Positions 47,240 through 57,192 of a stretch of DNA of 64,000 nucleotides are shown in pieces. The notes under the pieces were generated by a model. It saw nothing but the letters and a program-made list of their open reading frames with translations, ran no database searches and was not told the origin of the DNA. The DNA is from Solimonas terrae (lineage in GTDB: Bacteria; Pseudomonadota; Gammaproteobacteria; Nevskiales; Nevskiaceae). Each line of letters starts with the position of its first letter. The stretch's first letter is position 1. The DNA lies in assembly GCF_011067135.1 (NCBI RefSeq), contig NZ_JAAMOW010000007.1, positions 186,001 to 250,000 on the forward strand. Direction: 5' to 3'. The position numbers and the translations under genes are program-made.

Positions 47240-48019
47240 GTGAACGCCCTGCTGTCGGCACTGCAATCACACGCCTGCACGCAGCCAGACCGCATCGCGC
47301 TCGACGATGGGCGCGGCCGGCTCTCCTACGGCGAGTTGCTGCCCGAGGTCGAAAAGCTCGCCGCACAGTTGCGCTTCCTCTACATCGGCACACTGGCGCT
47401 GCATGCCGACAACGGCATCGGCTGGGTCGTCACCGACCTCGCAGCGCTGGTGGCGGGCATTCGCTGCGTGCCGCTGCCACGCTTTTTCAGCGATGCCCAA
47501 TTGCGCCATGTGCTGCGCGACAGCGGCGCCGACGCGCTGCTCGCCGACGACGATCGCCTGGCGGCGCTCCCCGACTGGCAGTGCGAACCGCAGGCCATCT
47601 GCGGCATGGGCTGGCGGCTGGCAAGACGGACTTCGGCGTCCGGCAACACGCTTCCCGATCGCGTGCAGAAGATCAGTTACAGCTGCGGCGCAAACGGCGT
47701 TCCGAGGCGCATCTGCCTCGGCGTCGACAGCCAGATCGCACTCGCCGTGACGCTGATGCAGACCGGCGGCAAGCCGGGCGACGACAGCCATCGCTGCGTG
47801 CTGCCGCTGTCGACCCTCATCGAAAACATCGGCGGCGTCTACGCGTCCCTGCTGGCCGGCGCATCGGTCTGCGTACCAGGCCTCGCGGCGCTCGACGGGG
47901 ACGACGAAGCGACGACCGGCAGCGGTGGCAGCGGTGGCCGCGATGCCACCTGGCACGCGATGCAGATCTTTTCGGGCGATGTCTTTCGCGCAATCGACGC
48001 CATGAGGAACGCAGCATGA
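47240..48019 (+). CDS. Short AMP-ligase-like protein lacking conserved core motifs
   Basis: The 259-residue protein aligns with the N-terminal half of acyl-adenylate-forming enzymes: PDRIALDDGRGRLSYGELLP, then LAALVAGIRCVPLPRFFSD, and CVLPLSTLIENIGGVYASLL. The ATP-binding loop normally reading TSGTTGxPKG is SCGANGVPRR, and everything beyond the middle of the large domain, including the C-terminal lid, is absent. The start chosen is GTG 47240 with GGAG upstream; a GTG at 47204 is possible. Its stop overlaps the SDR start. It is either a decayed ligase or one reused for binding rather than catalysis. Confidence 0.7.
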   Translation: MNALLSALQSHACTQPDRIALDDGRGRLSYGELLPEVEKLAAQLRFLYIGTLALHADNGIGWVVTDLAALVAGIRCVPLPRFFSDAQLRHVLRDSGADALLADDDRLAALPDWQCEPQAICGMGWRLARRTSASGNTLPDRVQKISYSCGANGVPRRICLGVDSQIALAVTLMQTGGKPGDDSHRCVLPLSTLIENIGGVYASLLAGASVCVPGLAALDGDDEATTGSGGSGGRDATWHAMQIFSGDVFRAIDAMRNAA

Positions 48020-48819
48020 AACTGCGATCGAGCACTGTTCTGCTGACCGGCGCCAGCGGCGGCATCGGCCACGCGCTGGCGCGCGAATTCGCGGCGCGCG
48101 GCGCGCGCCTGCTGCTCAATGGCCGTGATTCGGCGCGACTCGGCACGCTCAGCGTCGAACTGCGCAACGGCGGCGCGGAAGTCAATGTGCTGCCGGCCGA
48201 CCTGACGGGAATCGAAGGCATCGAACGCCTCGCCCATGCCGCGCTGTCCGGCGGCACGCCGGATCTGGTCGTGCATTGCGCCGACAGCTTCAGCGTCGGC
48301 TGTCTCGAAACGACGTCGGCCGACGAAATATCGCGCCTGTGGCAAACCAACGTCATCGCGCCAAGTCTGCTGACGCGGGCCCTGCTGCCATCCCTGCGCA
48401 AGCAGGGGCGCGGCCGCATCGTGTTCGTCGGTTCGATTTTCGGTTCGCTGGGCCTGCCGATGTATGCGACCTACTCGGCCACCAAGTTTGCGCTGCGCGG
48501 CCTCGCCGAGGCCTTGCGTCGCGAACTCGACGGCAGCGGCATCGGCATTACCTACGTTGCACCTCGCTGTTCACACACGCAGCTCGACGACCGCAGACCG
48601 GAGCGCGGCCCTGCGGCCCGGACGGACAAGACCACCCGCGTGGCCGTGCGCATCGCCGACGCCATCGAACGCGATCGACGCGAGCTGTACTTCGGCTTTG
48701 GCGAACGCTGCTTCGTCAGGCTCAATGCCTGGTTTCCGTGGCTCGTCGATCGCAGCCTGCGCGCGCAGACACGACGCATGCGCAAGTTCGAGCCGGCCAT
48801 CGCCGGGCCGCAACACTGA
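48016..48819 (+). CDS. SDR-family oxidoreductase
   Basis: This 267-residue short-chain dehydrogenase has the TGASGGIG cofactor motif at 11-18, catalytic Ser in FVGSIFGS and YSATK (Tyr and Lys). The piece ITYVAPRCSHTQLDDR resembles the SDR that sits with an AMP-ligase and a thermostable-hemolysin gene in many gammaproteobacteria. No hemolysin gene is in this window. It overlaps the AMP-ligase-like gene by four bases and shares the sigma-54 promoter region. Confidence 0.88.
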   Translation: MKLRSSTVLLTGASGGIGHALAREFAARGARLLLNGRDSARLGTLSVELRNGGAEVNVLPADLTGIEGIERLAHAALSGGTPDLVVHCADSFSVGCLETTSADEISRLWQTNVIAPSLLTRALLPSLRKQGRGRIVFVGSIFGSLGLPMYATYSATKFALRGLAEALRRELDGSGIGITYVAPRCSHTQLDDRRPERGPAARTDKTTRVAVRIADAIERDRRELYFGFGERCFVRLNAWFPWLVDRSLRAQTRRMRKFEPAIAGPQH

Positions 48820-48957
48820 ACGGCAAAGCCTGTCTCGGCTCACGATCGTCCGCGTCCGCTGCCGACATCGCCGGGTCCGGCCCGGCGGCAGTGCCCGCCT
48901 TACCATCTGTTGACAGAACGATGACAATCACCGCGTCATACTGATCGGTGGCGACCG

Positions 48958-50703
48958 TTGCGTCGCACAACGCTGCGAACAGCCCACGACCACGTCGAGA
49001 CTCGCCCTTTGTCATCAGAACAAGCCGGAACGCCGGCACCGAAGCCATCCGGCCTGCAATTGCCACGCGGCCGGCTCGGCACCAACGCCCTGCTGCTGCT
49101 CGTCGCACTTTATTTCGTGCTGACGCAGAACCTGCCGTTCTGGCGGCATATCGCCGAGGTGCTGCCACCCGGCCTGCGATTCGCGAACCTCTACCTGCTG
49201 GCCTGCCTGTTCGTGGCGCTGTTCACGATGCAGTTGCTGATCATCGCGCCGCTGAGCGCGCGTCCCATTCTCAAACCGATGCTGATCATCGTGCTGCTGC
49301 TCGCCGCAGTCTGCAGCTATTTCATGAACACCTTCGGCGTCGTGATCGACAAGGCGATGATTGCCAATGCCCTGCAGACCGATCGCCGCGAAGCCGGCGA
49401 GCTGCTCGGCCTTCCGCTGCTGTGGCACCTGCTCTGGGCCGGCGTGCTGCCGGCGGTACTGGTGGCGCGCGTGCAGATCGTCAATGGCAGCGGGGGTCGC
49501 CTCAAGGCGCTGCTGCTCAGAGTTCTGCTGGTGTTCGCAGCGGTCGCCCTGCTGCTGGCGATGATCGCGAGCAACTACAAGGCCATCAGCCTGTGGGGAC
49601 GCCAGAACCGCGAAGTGCGGGTCTATGCCACGCCCAGCTACCCGGTCTATTCGGCCTTCGCGCAGCTGACGGCGCAGTTCAAATCCAAGACCCCGAAACA
49701 CATCACACCGATCGGCACCGACGCCACGCGAGCGCCGTCAGCGTCGGGCAAGCCACGGGTTGTCGTGCTGGTGGTCGGCGAAACCGCGCGCGCCGCCAAT
49801 TTCCAGCTCGATGGCTACGACCGGCAGACCACGCCGGAACTCGCCGCGATCGACAGCGTCGTCAGCTTCACCGATGTGCATTCCTGCGGCACGGCAACCG
49901 CGGTTTCGGTGCCTTGCATGTTTTCGAGGCTCGATCGTGCGCAGTTCAGCGACCGCAAGGCCGACGCCCAGGAGAACCTGCTCGACGTGCTGCAACGGAC
50001 CGGTGTCCAGGTGCTGTGGCGCGACAACAACTCGGACTCCAAGGGTGTCGCCGTACGCGTGCCTTATGTCGATTTCCGCAATCACCAGATGCCCGGGCTG
50101 TGCACGTCCGACAGCTGTTTCGACGAAGTCCTGCTCGATGGTCTGGATTCGATGCTGGCCGATACCCGCGGCGATCGCATCGTGGTTCTGCATCTGCTCG
50201 GCAGCCACGGCCCTTCGTACTACCGCCGCTACCCGCCGGCGTTCCGCCGCTTCACGCCGGACTGCGCACAGGACGACGTACAGAGCTGCAGCCGCGACAC
50301 CATCGTCAACGCCTACGACAACACCCTGCTGTACACCGATCATGTCCTGGCCGAGCTGATCGGCATGCTGCAGCGGCACGAAGCGCAGATCGCGCCCACC
50401 CTGCTCTACCTGTCCGACCACGGCGAGAGCCTGGGCGAAAACGGACTCTACCTGCACGGCATGCCGTACGCGTTCGCCCCCGAGGAACAGACGCACATCC
50501 CGCTTGTGCTGTGGTCCCCGGAACTCGATGCGCAGTGCCTGCGCGCCCGGCGTGACCAGGCCTATTCGCAGGACAATCTGTTCGACACCGTGCTGGGGCT
50601 GTTCGATGTGCACACGTCCATCTACCGCCCGGACGCCGACATGACCCGCGGCTGCGGCGCCGCTCCCGCCGCCGCGAGCGACAGCCCGGCCGCAAAGCCC
50701 TAG
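48958..50703 (+). CDS. Phosphoethanolamine transferase, EptA type
   Basis: This enzyme transfers phosphoethanolamine to lipid A, giving polymyxin resistance. Five membrane segments lie in about 43-215, followed by a periplasmic sulfatase-like domain: VVGETARAANFQLDGYD, catalytic Thr312 in SCGTATAVSVPCMFS, LGSHGPSYYRRYP, and YLSDHGESLGENGLYLHG. The start is uncertain: only TTG codons (48958 or 49009) occur in frame before the first membrane segment, and neither has a strong ribosome binding site. A TTGACA at 48910 lies upstream. A terminator follows the stop. Confidence 0.9.
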   Translation: MRRTTLRTAHDHVETRPLSSEQAGTPAPKPSGLQLPRGRLGTNALLLLVALYFVLTQNLPFWRHIAEVLPPGLRFANLYLLACLFVALFTMQLLIIAPLSARPILKPMLIIVLLLAAVCSYFMNTFGVVIDKAMIANALQTDRREAGELLGLPLLWHLLWAGVLPAVLVARVQIVNGSGGRLKALLLRVLLVFAAVALLLAMIASNYKAISLWGRQNREVRVYATPSYPVYSAFAQLTAQFKSKTPKHITPIGTDATRAPSASGKPRVVVLVVGETARAANFQLDGYDRQTTPELAAIDSVVSFTDVHSCGTATAVSVPCMFSRLDRAQFSDRKADAQENLLDVLQRTGVQVLWRDNNSDSKGVAVRVPYVDFRNHQMPGLCTSDSCFDEVLLDGLDSMLADTRGDRIVVLHLLGSHGPSYYRRYPPAFRRFTPDCAQDDVQSCSRDTIVNAYDNTLLYTDHVLAELIGMLQRHEAQIAPTLLYLSDHGESLGENGLYLHGMPYAFAPEEQTHIPLVLWSPELDAQCLRARRDQAYSQDNLFDTVLGLFDVHTSIYRPDADMTRGCGAAPAAASDSPAAKP

Positions 50704-50715
50704 CCGCGGCAAAGG

Positions 50716-50738
50716 AAAAGGCCCTTGCCGGGCCTTTT
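50716..50738. terminator. Bidirectional terminator between eptA-like gene and ssb
   Basis: AAAAGGCCC (50716-50724) and GGGCCTTTT (50730-50738) form a nine-base stem with a five-base loop, with T-rich sequence after the stem and A-rich sequence before it, so it works on both strands for these convergent genes. Confidence 0.88.
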
Positions 50739-50763
50739 CTTTCAGCAAACGACGCGTCGACTT

Positions 50764-51243
50764 CTAGAACGGGATGTCGTCATCCTCGAACGGCGCGTCC
50801 ATCTCGGCGGGAGCGGCAGCGGCCGGTGCCGCACTGCGGGCCGGGGCGCGCTGGGCGGAATAACCGCCACGCGGTTCCTCGCTGCCCATCGAGGCCGAGC
50901 CACCGGGCTTGCCGTCGAGCATCTGCATGTCCTGCACGCGGATTTCCGTGGTGTAACGGTCCTTGCCCTCCTTGTCGGTCCACTTGCGCGTGCGCAGCGA
51001 GCCTTCGACGTAGACCTTGGAACCCTTCTTCAGGTACTTGCCGGCAATCTCGCCGAGCTTGCCGGGGAACACGACGTTGTGCCACTCGGTCGCTTCCTTG
51101 GACTCACCGGTCTGCTTGTCCTTCCAGCTTTCGGTGGTCGCCACGGTGGCGTTGGCGATCGCATCGCCGGACGGGAAATAGCGCACCTCGGGGTCTTTGC
51201 CGAGATTGCCGATGAGAATGACTTTATTGACGCCACGGGCCAT
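50764..51243 (-). CDS. ssb: Single-stranded DNA-binding protein
   Basis: The 159-residue protein has the OB-fold ([53 protein letters not shown]), a Gly/Ala-rich linker and the acidic tail ending DDDIPF that binds partner proteins. The start at ATG 51243 matches the family; upstream codons are not conserved. It is arranged with the MFS gene and uvrA as in Xanthomonadales and Pseudomonas. Confidence 0.97.
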   Translation of the reverse strand: MARGVNKVILIGNLGKDPEVRYFPSGDAIANATVATTESWKDKQTGESKEATEWHNVVFPGKLGEIAGKYLKKGSKVYVEGSLRTRKWTDKEGKDRYTTEIRVQDMQMLDGKPGGSASMGSEEPRGGYSAQRAPARSAAPAAAAPAEMDAPFEDDDIPF

Positions 51244-51398
51244 GACTGCCTCCGAAACGTTACGGGTTGAGGATCGCCGCGACCGCGGCATCCGGACGCC
51301 CGGATGGTGTCGCAACGAAGCGGAAAACGCCCGGCATTAGATCACAAAACCGCAAGCCCCCCGACCGCGGCCGGGCCGGGGCGCGGACGCTCGGGGCT

Positions 51399-52577
51399 TC
51401 AGGAGTTCGATTCGGCGTGATGCGCGACGACCGGCGGCGCAATGCCGATCGCGAACGTCAGCCAGACCAGCGGCAGCAGGCCGGCCACCGCAAAAGCGCC
51501 GCCGATGCCCCAGTGGCCGAGCGCGAAGCCGCCGAGCGTACCGCCGGCAAAACCGCCGAGGAACTGGCTGCTGGCGTAGACGCCGAGCGCCGCCCCCTTC
51601 TGGTCGGGCGGCGCGCGACGCGAAATCATCGACGGCAGCGAGCCTTCCAGGTAGTTGAAACCGATGAAGAAGATCACCAGCGCCAGGCACAGGCCGGTGG
51701 CATTGGCGTGCACTTCCGAGGCGCTCAGCAAGGCGATGCAGAGCAGGACGATGGCGCCGAGGAACGCCGGCTTGACGCGACCCTTGGCTTCGATGCGGCG
51801 GATCATCGGAAACACCGGAATGATCGACAGCAGCAGCACCGGCAGATAGACCTCCCAGTGGCGCGAGCTGGGCAGGCCGAGCGTGTTGACGATGGCCTGC
51901 GGTGCGGCGAGGAACAGCGTGGTCATCATCGCGTGCAGCAGGAAGATGCCGCCGTCCAGACGCAGGAGCTGCGAGTCGGCCAGCGCACGACGAAGGCCGC
52001 CGGGGACCACGGCGATGCGCGGTGCCGAGGGCACCAGCAGCAGCACGCCGGGAATTGCCGCGATCGCAAGCACGCCGGTCAGATCGAAGATGCCGGGCAC
52101 GCCGATCGGCCCGCTGATCACCGGCCCCAGCACCAGCGCGATGATGAACGACACGCCCATGCCGGCACCCATCACGGCCATCGCCGTGGTGCGCACCTGC
52201 GGCCGGGTCAGGTCGGCGAGCAGGGCGGAAACCGCGCCGGAGATCGCGCCGGCACCCTGGATCGCGCGACCGAGCAGGATCCAGTGGATGTCATGCGTGT
52301 GGCCGGCGACGAAGCTGCCGATCGCGAACAATGTCAGTCCCATGACAATCACCGGCTTGCGGCCGATACGGTCGGACAGCATGCCGAACGGGATCTGCAG
52401 ACAGGCCTGCACCAATCCATAGAGACCGATCGCCAGGCCGATCTGCAGCGCGGTGACGCCGCCGGGCAGATCGCGCGCATAGAGTTCGAACACCGGCAGG
52501 ATCATGAACATGCCGAGCATGCGCAGCGCCTGCAGGAGGGAGAGCGCGGAAGTGGCGCGCCATTCGAGTGCGTTCAT
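51399..52577 (-). CDS. MFS transporter
   Basis: This 392-residue inner-membrane protein has about twelve hydrophobic segments and the MFS loop motif GMLSDRIGRKPVI between the second and third. It lies between ssb and the divergent uvrA, a position held by an MFS gene in many Xanthomonadales and pseudomonads. The substrate is unknown. The ATG is 152 bases from the uvrA start. Confidence 0.92.
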   Translation of the reverse strand: MNALEWRATSALSLLQALRMLGMFMILPVFELYARDLPGGVTALQIGLAIGLYGLVQACLQIPFGMLSDRIGRKPVIVMGLTLFAIGSFVAGHTHDIHWILLGRAIQGAGAISGAVSALLADLTRPQVRTTAMAVMGAGMGVSFIIALVLGPVISGPIGVPGIFDLTGVLAIAAIPGVLLLVPSAPRIAVVPGGLRRALADSQLLRLDGGIFLLHAMMTTLFLAAPQAIVNTLGLPSSRHWEVYLPVLLLSIIPVFPMIRRIEAKGRVKPAFLGAIVLLCIALLSASEVHANATGLCLALVIFFIGFNYLEGSLPSMISRRAPPDQKGAALGVYASSQFLGGFAGGTLGGFALGHWGIGGAFAVAGLLPLVWLTFAIGIAPPVVAHHAESNS

Positions 52578-52729
52578 CGTTTCAGGTCTGGTTGGCGAAA
52601 GGCTGACAAGCAGGCTGCAAAAGACCTGCCAACAGCGGTGAGGTTCCCCGCACGCTTCGCCTTTGAATGAGCGCGGGCCGGACCCATATAGTATCTCGTT
52701 CCCCTTTGCCCGTTCCCAGACCCGCCCTG

Positions 52730-55552
52730 ATGGACACCATCCGTATCCGCGGCGCCCGTACGCACAACCTCAAGAACGTCTCGCTCGATCTGCCGCGCGA
52801 CAAGCTGACGGTGATCACCGGCCTGTCCGGCTCCGGCAAGTCGTCACTGGCCTTCGACACGCTCTACGCCGAAGGTCAGCGCCGCTATGTCGAGTCGCTG
52901 TCGGCGTATGCGCGCCAGTTCCTCGGCCAGATGGACAAACCGGACGTCGACTCGATCGAAGGCCTGTCGCCGGCGATCTCGATCGAGCAGAAATCGACCT
53001 CGCACAATCCGCGCTCGACGGTCGGCACCGTCACCGAGATCTACGACTATCTGCGTCTGCTCTATGCGCGCGTCGGCACGGCGCGCTGCCCGGATCACGA
53101 CGTCGCGCTGGAAGCACAGTCGGTCTCGCAGATGGTCGATCACGTGCTGTCGCTGCCGGCGGAGTCGGCGTGGCTGTTGCTCGCACCGGTCGTGCGCGGC
53201 CGCAAGGGCGAGCACCTGGAATGGTTCGAGCAGGCACGCGCGCAGGGCTTCGTGCGCCTGCGCGTCGACGGCCGCGTCTGCGAACTCGAGGAAGTGCCCA
53301 AGCTCAACCGCAAGCTCAAGCACGATATCGAGATCGTCGTCGACCGCTTCAAGGTGCGCGAGGACATCAAGCAGCGCCTCGCCGAATCGTTCGAAACCGC
53401 ACTGCGGCTGTCGGAAGGCATCGCCTACATCGCGCCGCACAGCGGCAGCGGCGACACGATCACGTTCTCGTCGAAGATGTCCTGTCCGCACTGCGGCTAT
53501 TCGATCGAGGAACTCGAACCGCGGTTGTTCTCGTTCAATGCGCCGCACGGCGCCTGTCCGAAATGCGACGGCCTCGGCCAGATGCAGATCTTCGACGAGG
53601 AACGCGTCGTCGCCCATCCGGAGCTGTCGCTCGCCGCGGGCGCGATCCGCTCCTGGGACAAGCGCAATCCGTACTACTGGCATTTCGTGACCTCGCTCGC
53701 CGAGCACTACGGTTTCGATCCGGACAAGCCGTTCAACAAGCTGCCGGAAAAAGTGCGGCGTGTGCTGCTGCAGGGCAGCGGCGATGAACGCATCGAGTTC
53801 CGCTATCCGGACGAACGTGGCCGCGTGCAGAAGCGCACGCACAAGTTCGAAGGCATCGTGCCGAACCTCGAACGGCGTTATCGCGAAACCGAATCGGACG
53901 CGGTGCGCGAGGAACTCGCGAAGTACCTCAGCAACAAACCGTGCCCGGAATGCGACGGCCAGCGCCTGAATCGTGCGTCGCGCCACGTGTTCGTCGCCGA
54001 TCGCAATCTTCCGTCGATCACCGACCTGTCGGTGCGCGACGCCGAGGCGTTCTTCGGCAAGATGAAGCTGCCCGGCCACAAGCAGAAGATCGCCGACAAG
54101 ATCATCAAGGAAATCGCCGCACGCCTCGGCTTTCTCAACAACGTCGGCCTCGACTACCTGACGCTGGCACGCAGCGCCGAAACCCTGTCCGGTGGTGAAG
54201 CGCAGCGCATCCGCCTCGCCTCGCAGATCGGCGCCGGCCTGGTCGGCGTCATGTACGTGCTCGACGAGCCGAGCATCGGCCTGCATCAGCGCGACAACGA
54301 ACGCCTGCTGCAGACCCTGTTCCGTCTGCGCGACCTCGGCAACACGGTGGTCGTCGTCGAGCACGACGAGGACGCGATCCGGCATGCCGATCATGTCGTC
54401 GACATCGGCCCCGGCGCCGGTGTGCACGGCGGCCGGATCATTGCCGAGGGCTCGCCCGCGCAGGTCGAGAAGAACAAGGCCTCGGTGACCGGACAGTATC
54501 TGGCCGGCACGGCGCGCATCGAAGTACCGACGCTGCGCACACCGCGACAGCCGGACCGGCACGTCACGATCCGCAAGGCGCGCGGCAACAATCTCAAGAA
54601 CGTCACCGCCGAAATTCCGGTCGGCCTGATGAGCTGCATCACCGGGGTCTCGGGGTCGGGAAAATCGACGCTGATCAACGACACGCTGTACGCGTTCGCC
54701 GCGCGCCAGCTCAACAACGCGAGCACGCAGCATGCGATCTGCGACGGCATCGACGGGCTCGACCTGCTCGACAAGGTGATCGACATCGACCAGTCGCCGA
54801 TCGGTCGCACGCCACGCAGCAATCCGGCGACCTACACGCAGCTGTTCACGCCGATTCGCGAACTGTTCGCCGGCGTGCCGGAATCACGTGCGCGTGGTTA
54901 TCAGGCCGGCCGCTTCAGCTTCAACGTCAAGGGCGGCCGCTGCGAAACCTGCGAGGGCGACGGCGTCATCAAGGTCGAGATGCACTTCCTGCCGGACGTC
55001 TACGTGGTCTGCGACACCTGCAAGGGTCGCCGCTACAACCGCGAGACCCTGGAGATCAGGTACAAGGGCAAGGGCATCGACGAAGTGCTGGCGATGACCG
55101 TCGAAGAGGCGCTGGAATTCTTCAAGCCGGTGCCGGCGCTGCGCAAGAAGCTGGAGACGCTGATGGACGTCGGCCTGTCGTACATCACGCTCGGCCAGAA
55201 TGCGACCACGCTGTCCGGCGGCGAGGCACAGCGCGTGAAGCTGGCCAAGGAACTGTCGAAGCGCGATACCGGCCAGACCCTGTACATCCTCGACGAACCG
55301 ACCACCGGCCTGCACTTCCACGACGTCGCACAGTTGCTGAAAGTGCTGGAACGCCTGCGCGACCACGGCAACACCGTCGTCATCATCGAGCACAATCTCG
55401 ACGTCATCAAGACCGCCGACTGGATCATCGATCTCGGCCCTGAAGGCGGCGCCGGCGGCGGCGAGATCGTCGCGACCGGCACCCCGGAAGACGTCGCGAA
55501 GAACCCGCGCTCGCATACCGGCCGCTTCCTGAAGCCAACGCTGAAACGCTGA
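52730..55552 (+). CDS. uvrA: Excinuclease ABC subunit A
   Basis: UvrA is the damage-recognition ATPase of nucleotide excision repair. The 940-residue protein has the N-terminal Walker [21 protein letters not shown], zinc motifs [12 protein letters not shown]...CPKCDG and [11 protein letters not shown]...CDTCKG, two ABC signature regions (TLSGGEAQR twice) and a second Walker [11 protein letters not shown]. The start [16 protein letters not shown] at 52730 matches the family. A sirtuin gene follows after four bases. Confidence 0.97.
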   Translation: MDTIRIRGARTHNLKNVSLDLPRDKLTVITGLSGSGKSSLAFDTLYAEGQRRYVESLSAYARQFLGQMDKPDVDSIEGLSPAISIEQKSTSHNPRSTVGTVTEIYDYLRLLYARVGTARCPDHDVALEAQSVSQMVDHVLSLPAESAWLLLAPVVRGRKGEHLEWFEQARAQGFVRLRVDGRVCELEEVPKLNRKLKHDIEIVVDRFKVREDIKQRLAESFETALRLSEGIAYIAPHSGSGDTITFSSKMSCPHCGYSIEELEPRLFSFNAPHGACPKCDGLGQMQIFDEERVVAHPELSLAAGAIRSWDKRNPYYWHFVTSLAEHYGFDPDKPFNKLPEKVRRVLLQGSGDERIEFRYPDERGRVQKRTHKFEGIVPNLERRYRETESDAVREELAKYLSNKPCPECDGQRLNRASRHVFVADRNLPSITDLSVRDAEAFFGKMKLPGHKQKIADKIIKEIAARLGFLNNVGLDYLTLARSAETLSGGEAQRIRLASQIGAGLVGVMYVLDEPSIGLHQRDNERLLQTLFRLRDLGNTVVVVEHDEDAIRHADHVVDIGPGAGVHGGRIIAEGSPAQVEKNKASVTGQYLAGTARIEVPTLRTPRQPDRHVTIRKARGNNLKNVTAEIPVGLMSCITGVSGSGKSTLINDTLYAFAARQLNNASTQHAICDGIDGLDLLDKVIDIDQSPIGRTPRSNPATYTQLFTPIRELFAGVPESRARGYQAGRFSFNVKGGRCETCEGDGVIKVEMHFLPDVYVVCDTCKGRRYNRETLEIRYKGKGIDEVLAMTVEEALEFFKPVPALRKKLETLMDVGLSYITLGQNATTLSGGEAQRVKLAKELSKRDTGQTLYILDEPTTGLHFHDVAQLLKVLERLRDHGNTVVIIEHNLDVIKTADWIIDLGPEGGAGGGEIVATGTPEDVAKNPRSHTGRFLKPTLKR

Positions 55553-55556
55553 CGCG

Positions 55557-56261
55557 ATGGCGAACGCAATCCGGCTCGCCGACTTCCGATCCGCCGTGTT
55601 CTTCGTCGGCGCCGGCATGTCGGCGGAATCCGGCGTGCCGACGTATCGCGGCCGCGGCGGCGTCTGGGGCCAGTACGACTACGCCGAATACGCCTGCCAG
55701 CGCGCGTTCGACCGCGATCCCGGCAAGGTGCTCGACTTCCACGAGTTGCGTCGCACGCGGGCGCTGGCCTGCGCGCCCCATGCCGGCCACACGGCGCTCG
55801 CGAATCTGCAGGCCGGGCATCCGGCGCTGCGCGTCGTCACGCAGAACATCGACGGCATGCTGCAGCGCGCCGGCGTGCGGGTCGATGCCGAACTGCACGG
55901 CTCGCTGTGGCGCCTGCGCTGCGCGACACACGGCGTGCGCGAGGATGCCGCCACCGGCAGCTTCGCGACGCGACATTGCGAGCGCTGCGGCGCGGCCTTG
56001 CGCCCGGACATCATCTGGTTCGAGGATGCGGTCGACGAACGCGTTTTCGCGCATGCCGGCGACCTGATCGGCGACTGCGCGCTGTTCGTGTCGGTCGGCA
56101 CCTCGGGCGTCGTCTATCCGGCGGCCAACTTCATCCCGCTCGCGCGGCGCGCCGGCGCGTACATGGTCGAGATCAATCCGGAAGCGACCGAAGCGTCGGC
56201 GATGTTCGACCGGTGCATCGCCGAACCCGCCGGCACCGCGCTCGCGACGCATTTCCGCTGA
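55557..56261 (+). CDS. Sir2-family NAD-dependent deacylase (CobB-like)
   Basis: This 234-residue sirtuin has GAGMSAESGVPTYRG at 18-32, TQNIDGMLQ at 95-103, catalytic His114 in ELHGS, and zinc cysteines in RCATH and CERCG. In the CobB segment FYNARR, which reads negatively charged acyl groups through Tyr and Arg, this protein has FHELRR, so the Tyr is replaced by His62 while Arg65 is kept. The gene starts four bases after uvrA and is probably co-transcribed. Confidence 0.93.
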   Translation: MANAIRLADFRSAVFFVGAGMSAESGVPTYRGRGGVWGQYDYAEYACQRAFDRDPGKVLDFHELRRTRALACAPHAGHTALANLQAGHPALRVVTQNIDGMLQRAGVRVDAELHGSLWRLRCATHGVREDAATGSFATRHCERCGAALRPDIIWFEDAVDERVFAHAGDLIGDCALFVSVGTSGVVYPAANFIPLARRAGAYMVEINPEATEASAMFDRCIAEPAGTALATHFR

Positions 56262-56316
56262 CCCGGACCCTCTCGTCCACTCCCCTTCGGCACGCGGCGC
56301 GTCTACTATCCTGTCC

Positions 56317-57192
56317 ATGTCCGATAGCCTGTCGCCGGAAACGGTCCGCGTGTTCGTCGGTTGCGATCCGAATGATTGCGACCTCGAACAGATGCTGGTG
56401 CTCGAGCATTCGCTGCGTCGGCATGCATCGCTGCCGGTCGACATCCGGTGGATGCAGCTTTCGAGCAATCCCGACAGCCCCTGGTATTCCGATCCGGCAA
56501 GGCGGGCCGGCTGGCGCACGGAACGCTGGGCGACGCCGTTCTCCGGCTTTCGTTGGGCGATCCCGGCGGTCTGCGGCTATCAGGGCCGAGCGATCTACAT
56601 GGACACCGACACGATCGTGCTCGACGACATCGCCGGCCTCTGGCGTGCGCCGATCGACGACGGTGCCATCGTGCTCGCCCGGCGCGACAAGTCGTTCAGC
56701 CGATTCTGCGTCTCGCTGTGGGACTGCGCCGCCGCCCGCGCCCACCTGCCGGCTGCGACGCAACTGCGCGCCGATCCGGACGCGCACGGCAACTGCATGA
56801 AGTATTTCCAGCGACACCCGCAGCTGATCGGCGCCATCGATCCGGCTTACAACAACATCGACGGCGAGCACCAGCCGATCGAGAACATCAAGATCCTGCA
56901 TTACTCGGACATGGGCACGCAGTTTTCGCACGCGCATGCGATGCCGCGTCTGCGTGCCGAAGGCCGCGAGCACTGGTTCGACGGCAAGCTCCTGCCGCAC
57001 CCGCGCCGCGATCTCGCCGACTTGTTCGAACGCACTTATGCCGAGGCGCTCGCGGCCGGGCGCAAGCTCGACGACTACCGCAATCCGACACCGTTTGGCG
57101 CGTTCGCGAAAAAGTCCGAGCGCGGACATCGCGGCAATCGCGTCACCCGCCCGGGCCTGCTGGCACGCGTCGGCCGGTTTTTCGGATCTTGA
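56317..57192 (+). CDS. Glycosyltransferase, GT8-like (DxD)
   Basis: The 291-residue cytosolic protein has the metal-binding AIYMDTDTIVLDDI at about 92-105 (D-x-D, Asp96 and Asp98), typical of GT8/GT24-type enzymes, and FSGFRWAIPAVCGYQG before it. No signal peptide or membrane segment is present. The acceptor is unknown; neighbouring genes suggest envelope polysaccharide or lipopolysaccharide. Its stop codon overlaps the TTG start of the next gene. Confidence 0.82.
   Translation: MSDSLSPETVRVFVGCDPNDCDLEQMLVLEHSLRRHASLPVDIRWMQLSSNPDSPWYSDPARRAGWRTERWATPFSGFRWAIPAVCGYQGRAIYMDTDTIVLDDIAGLWRAPIDDGAIVLARRDKSFSRFCVSLWDCAAARAHLPAATQLRADPDAHGNCMKYFQRHPQLIGAIDPAYNNIDGEHQPIENIKILHYSDMGTQFSHAHAMPRLRAEGREHWFDGKLLPHPRRDLADLFERTYAEALAAGRKLDDYRNPTPFGAFAKKSERGHRGNRVTRPGLLARVGRFFGS

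Noticed and set aside
52844-54733. 629-codon minus-strand frame antisense to uvrA
   Set aside because: Codon-position shadow of uvrA with no recognisable domain.
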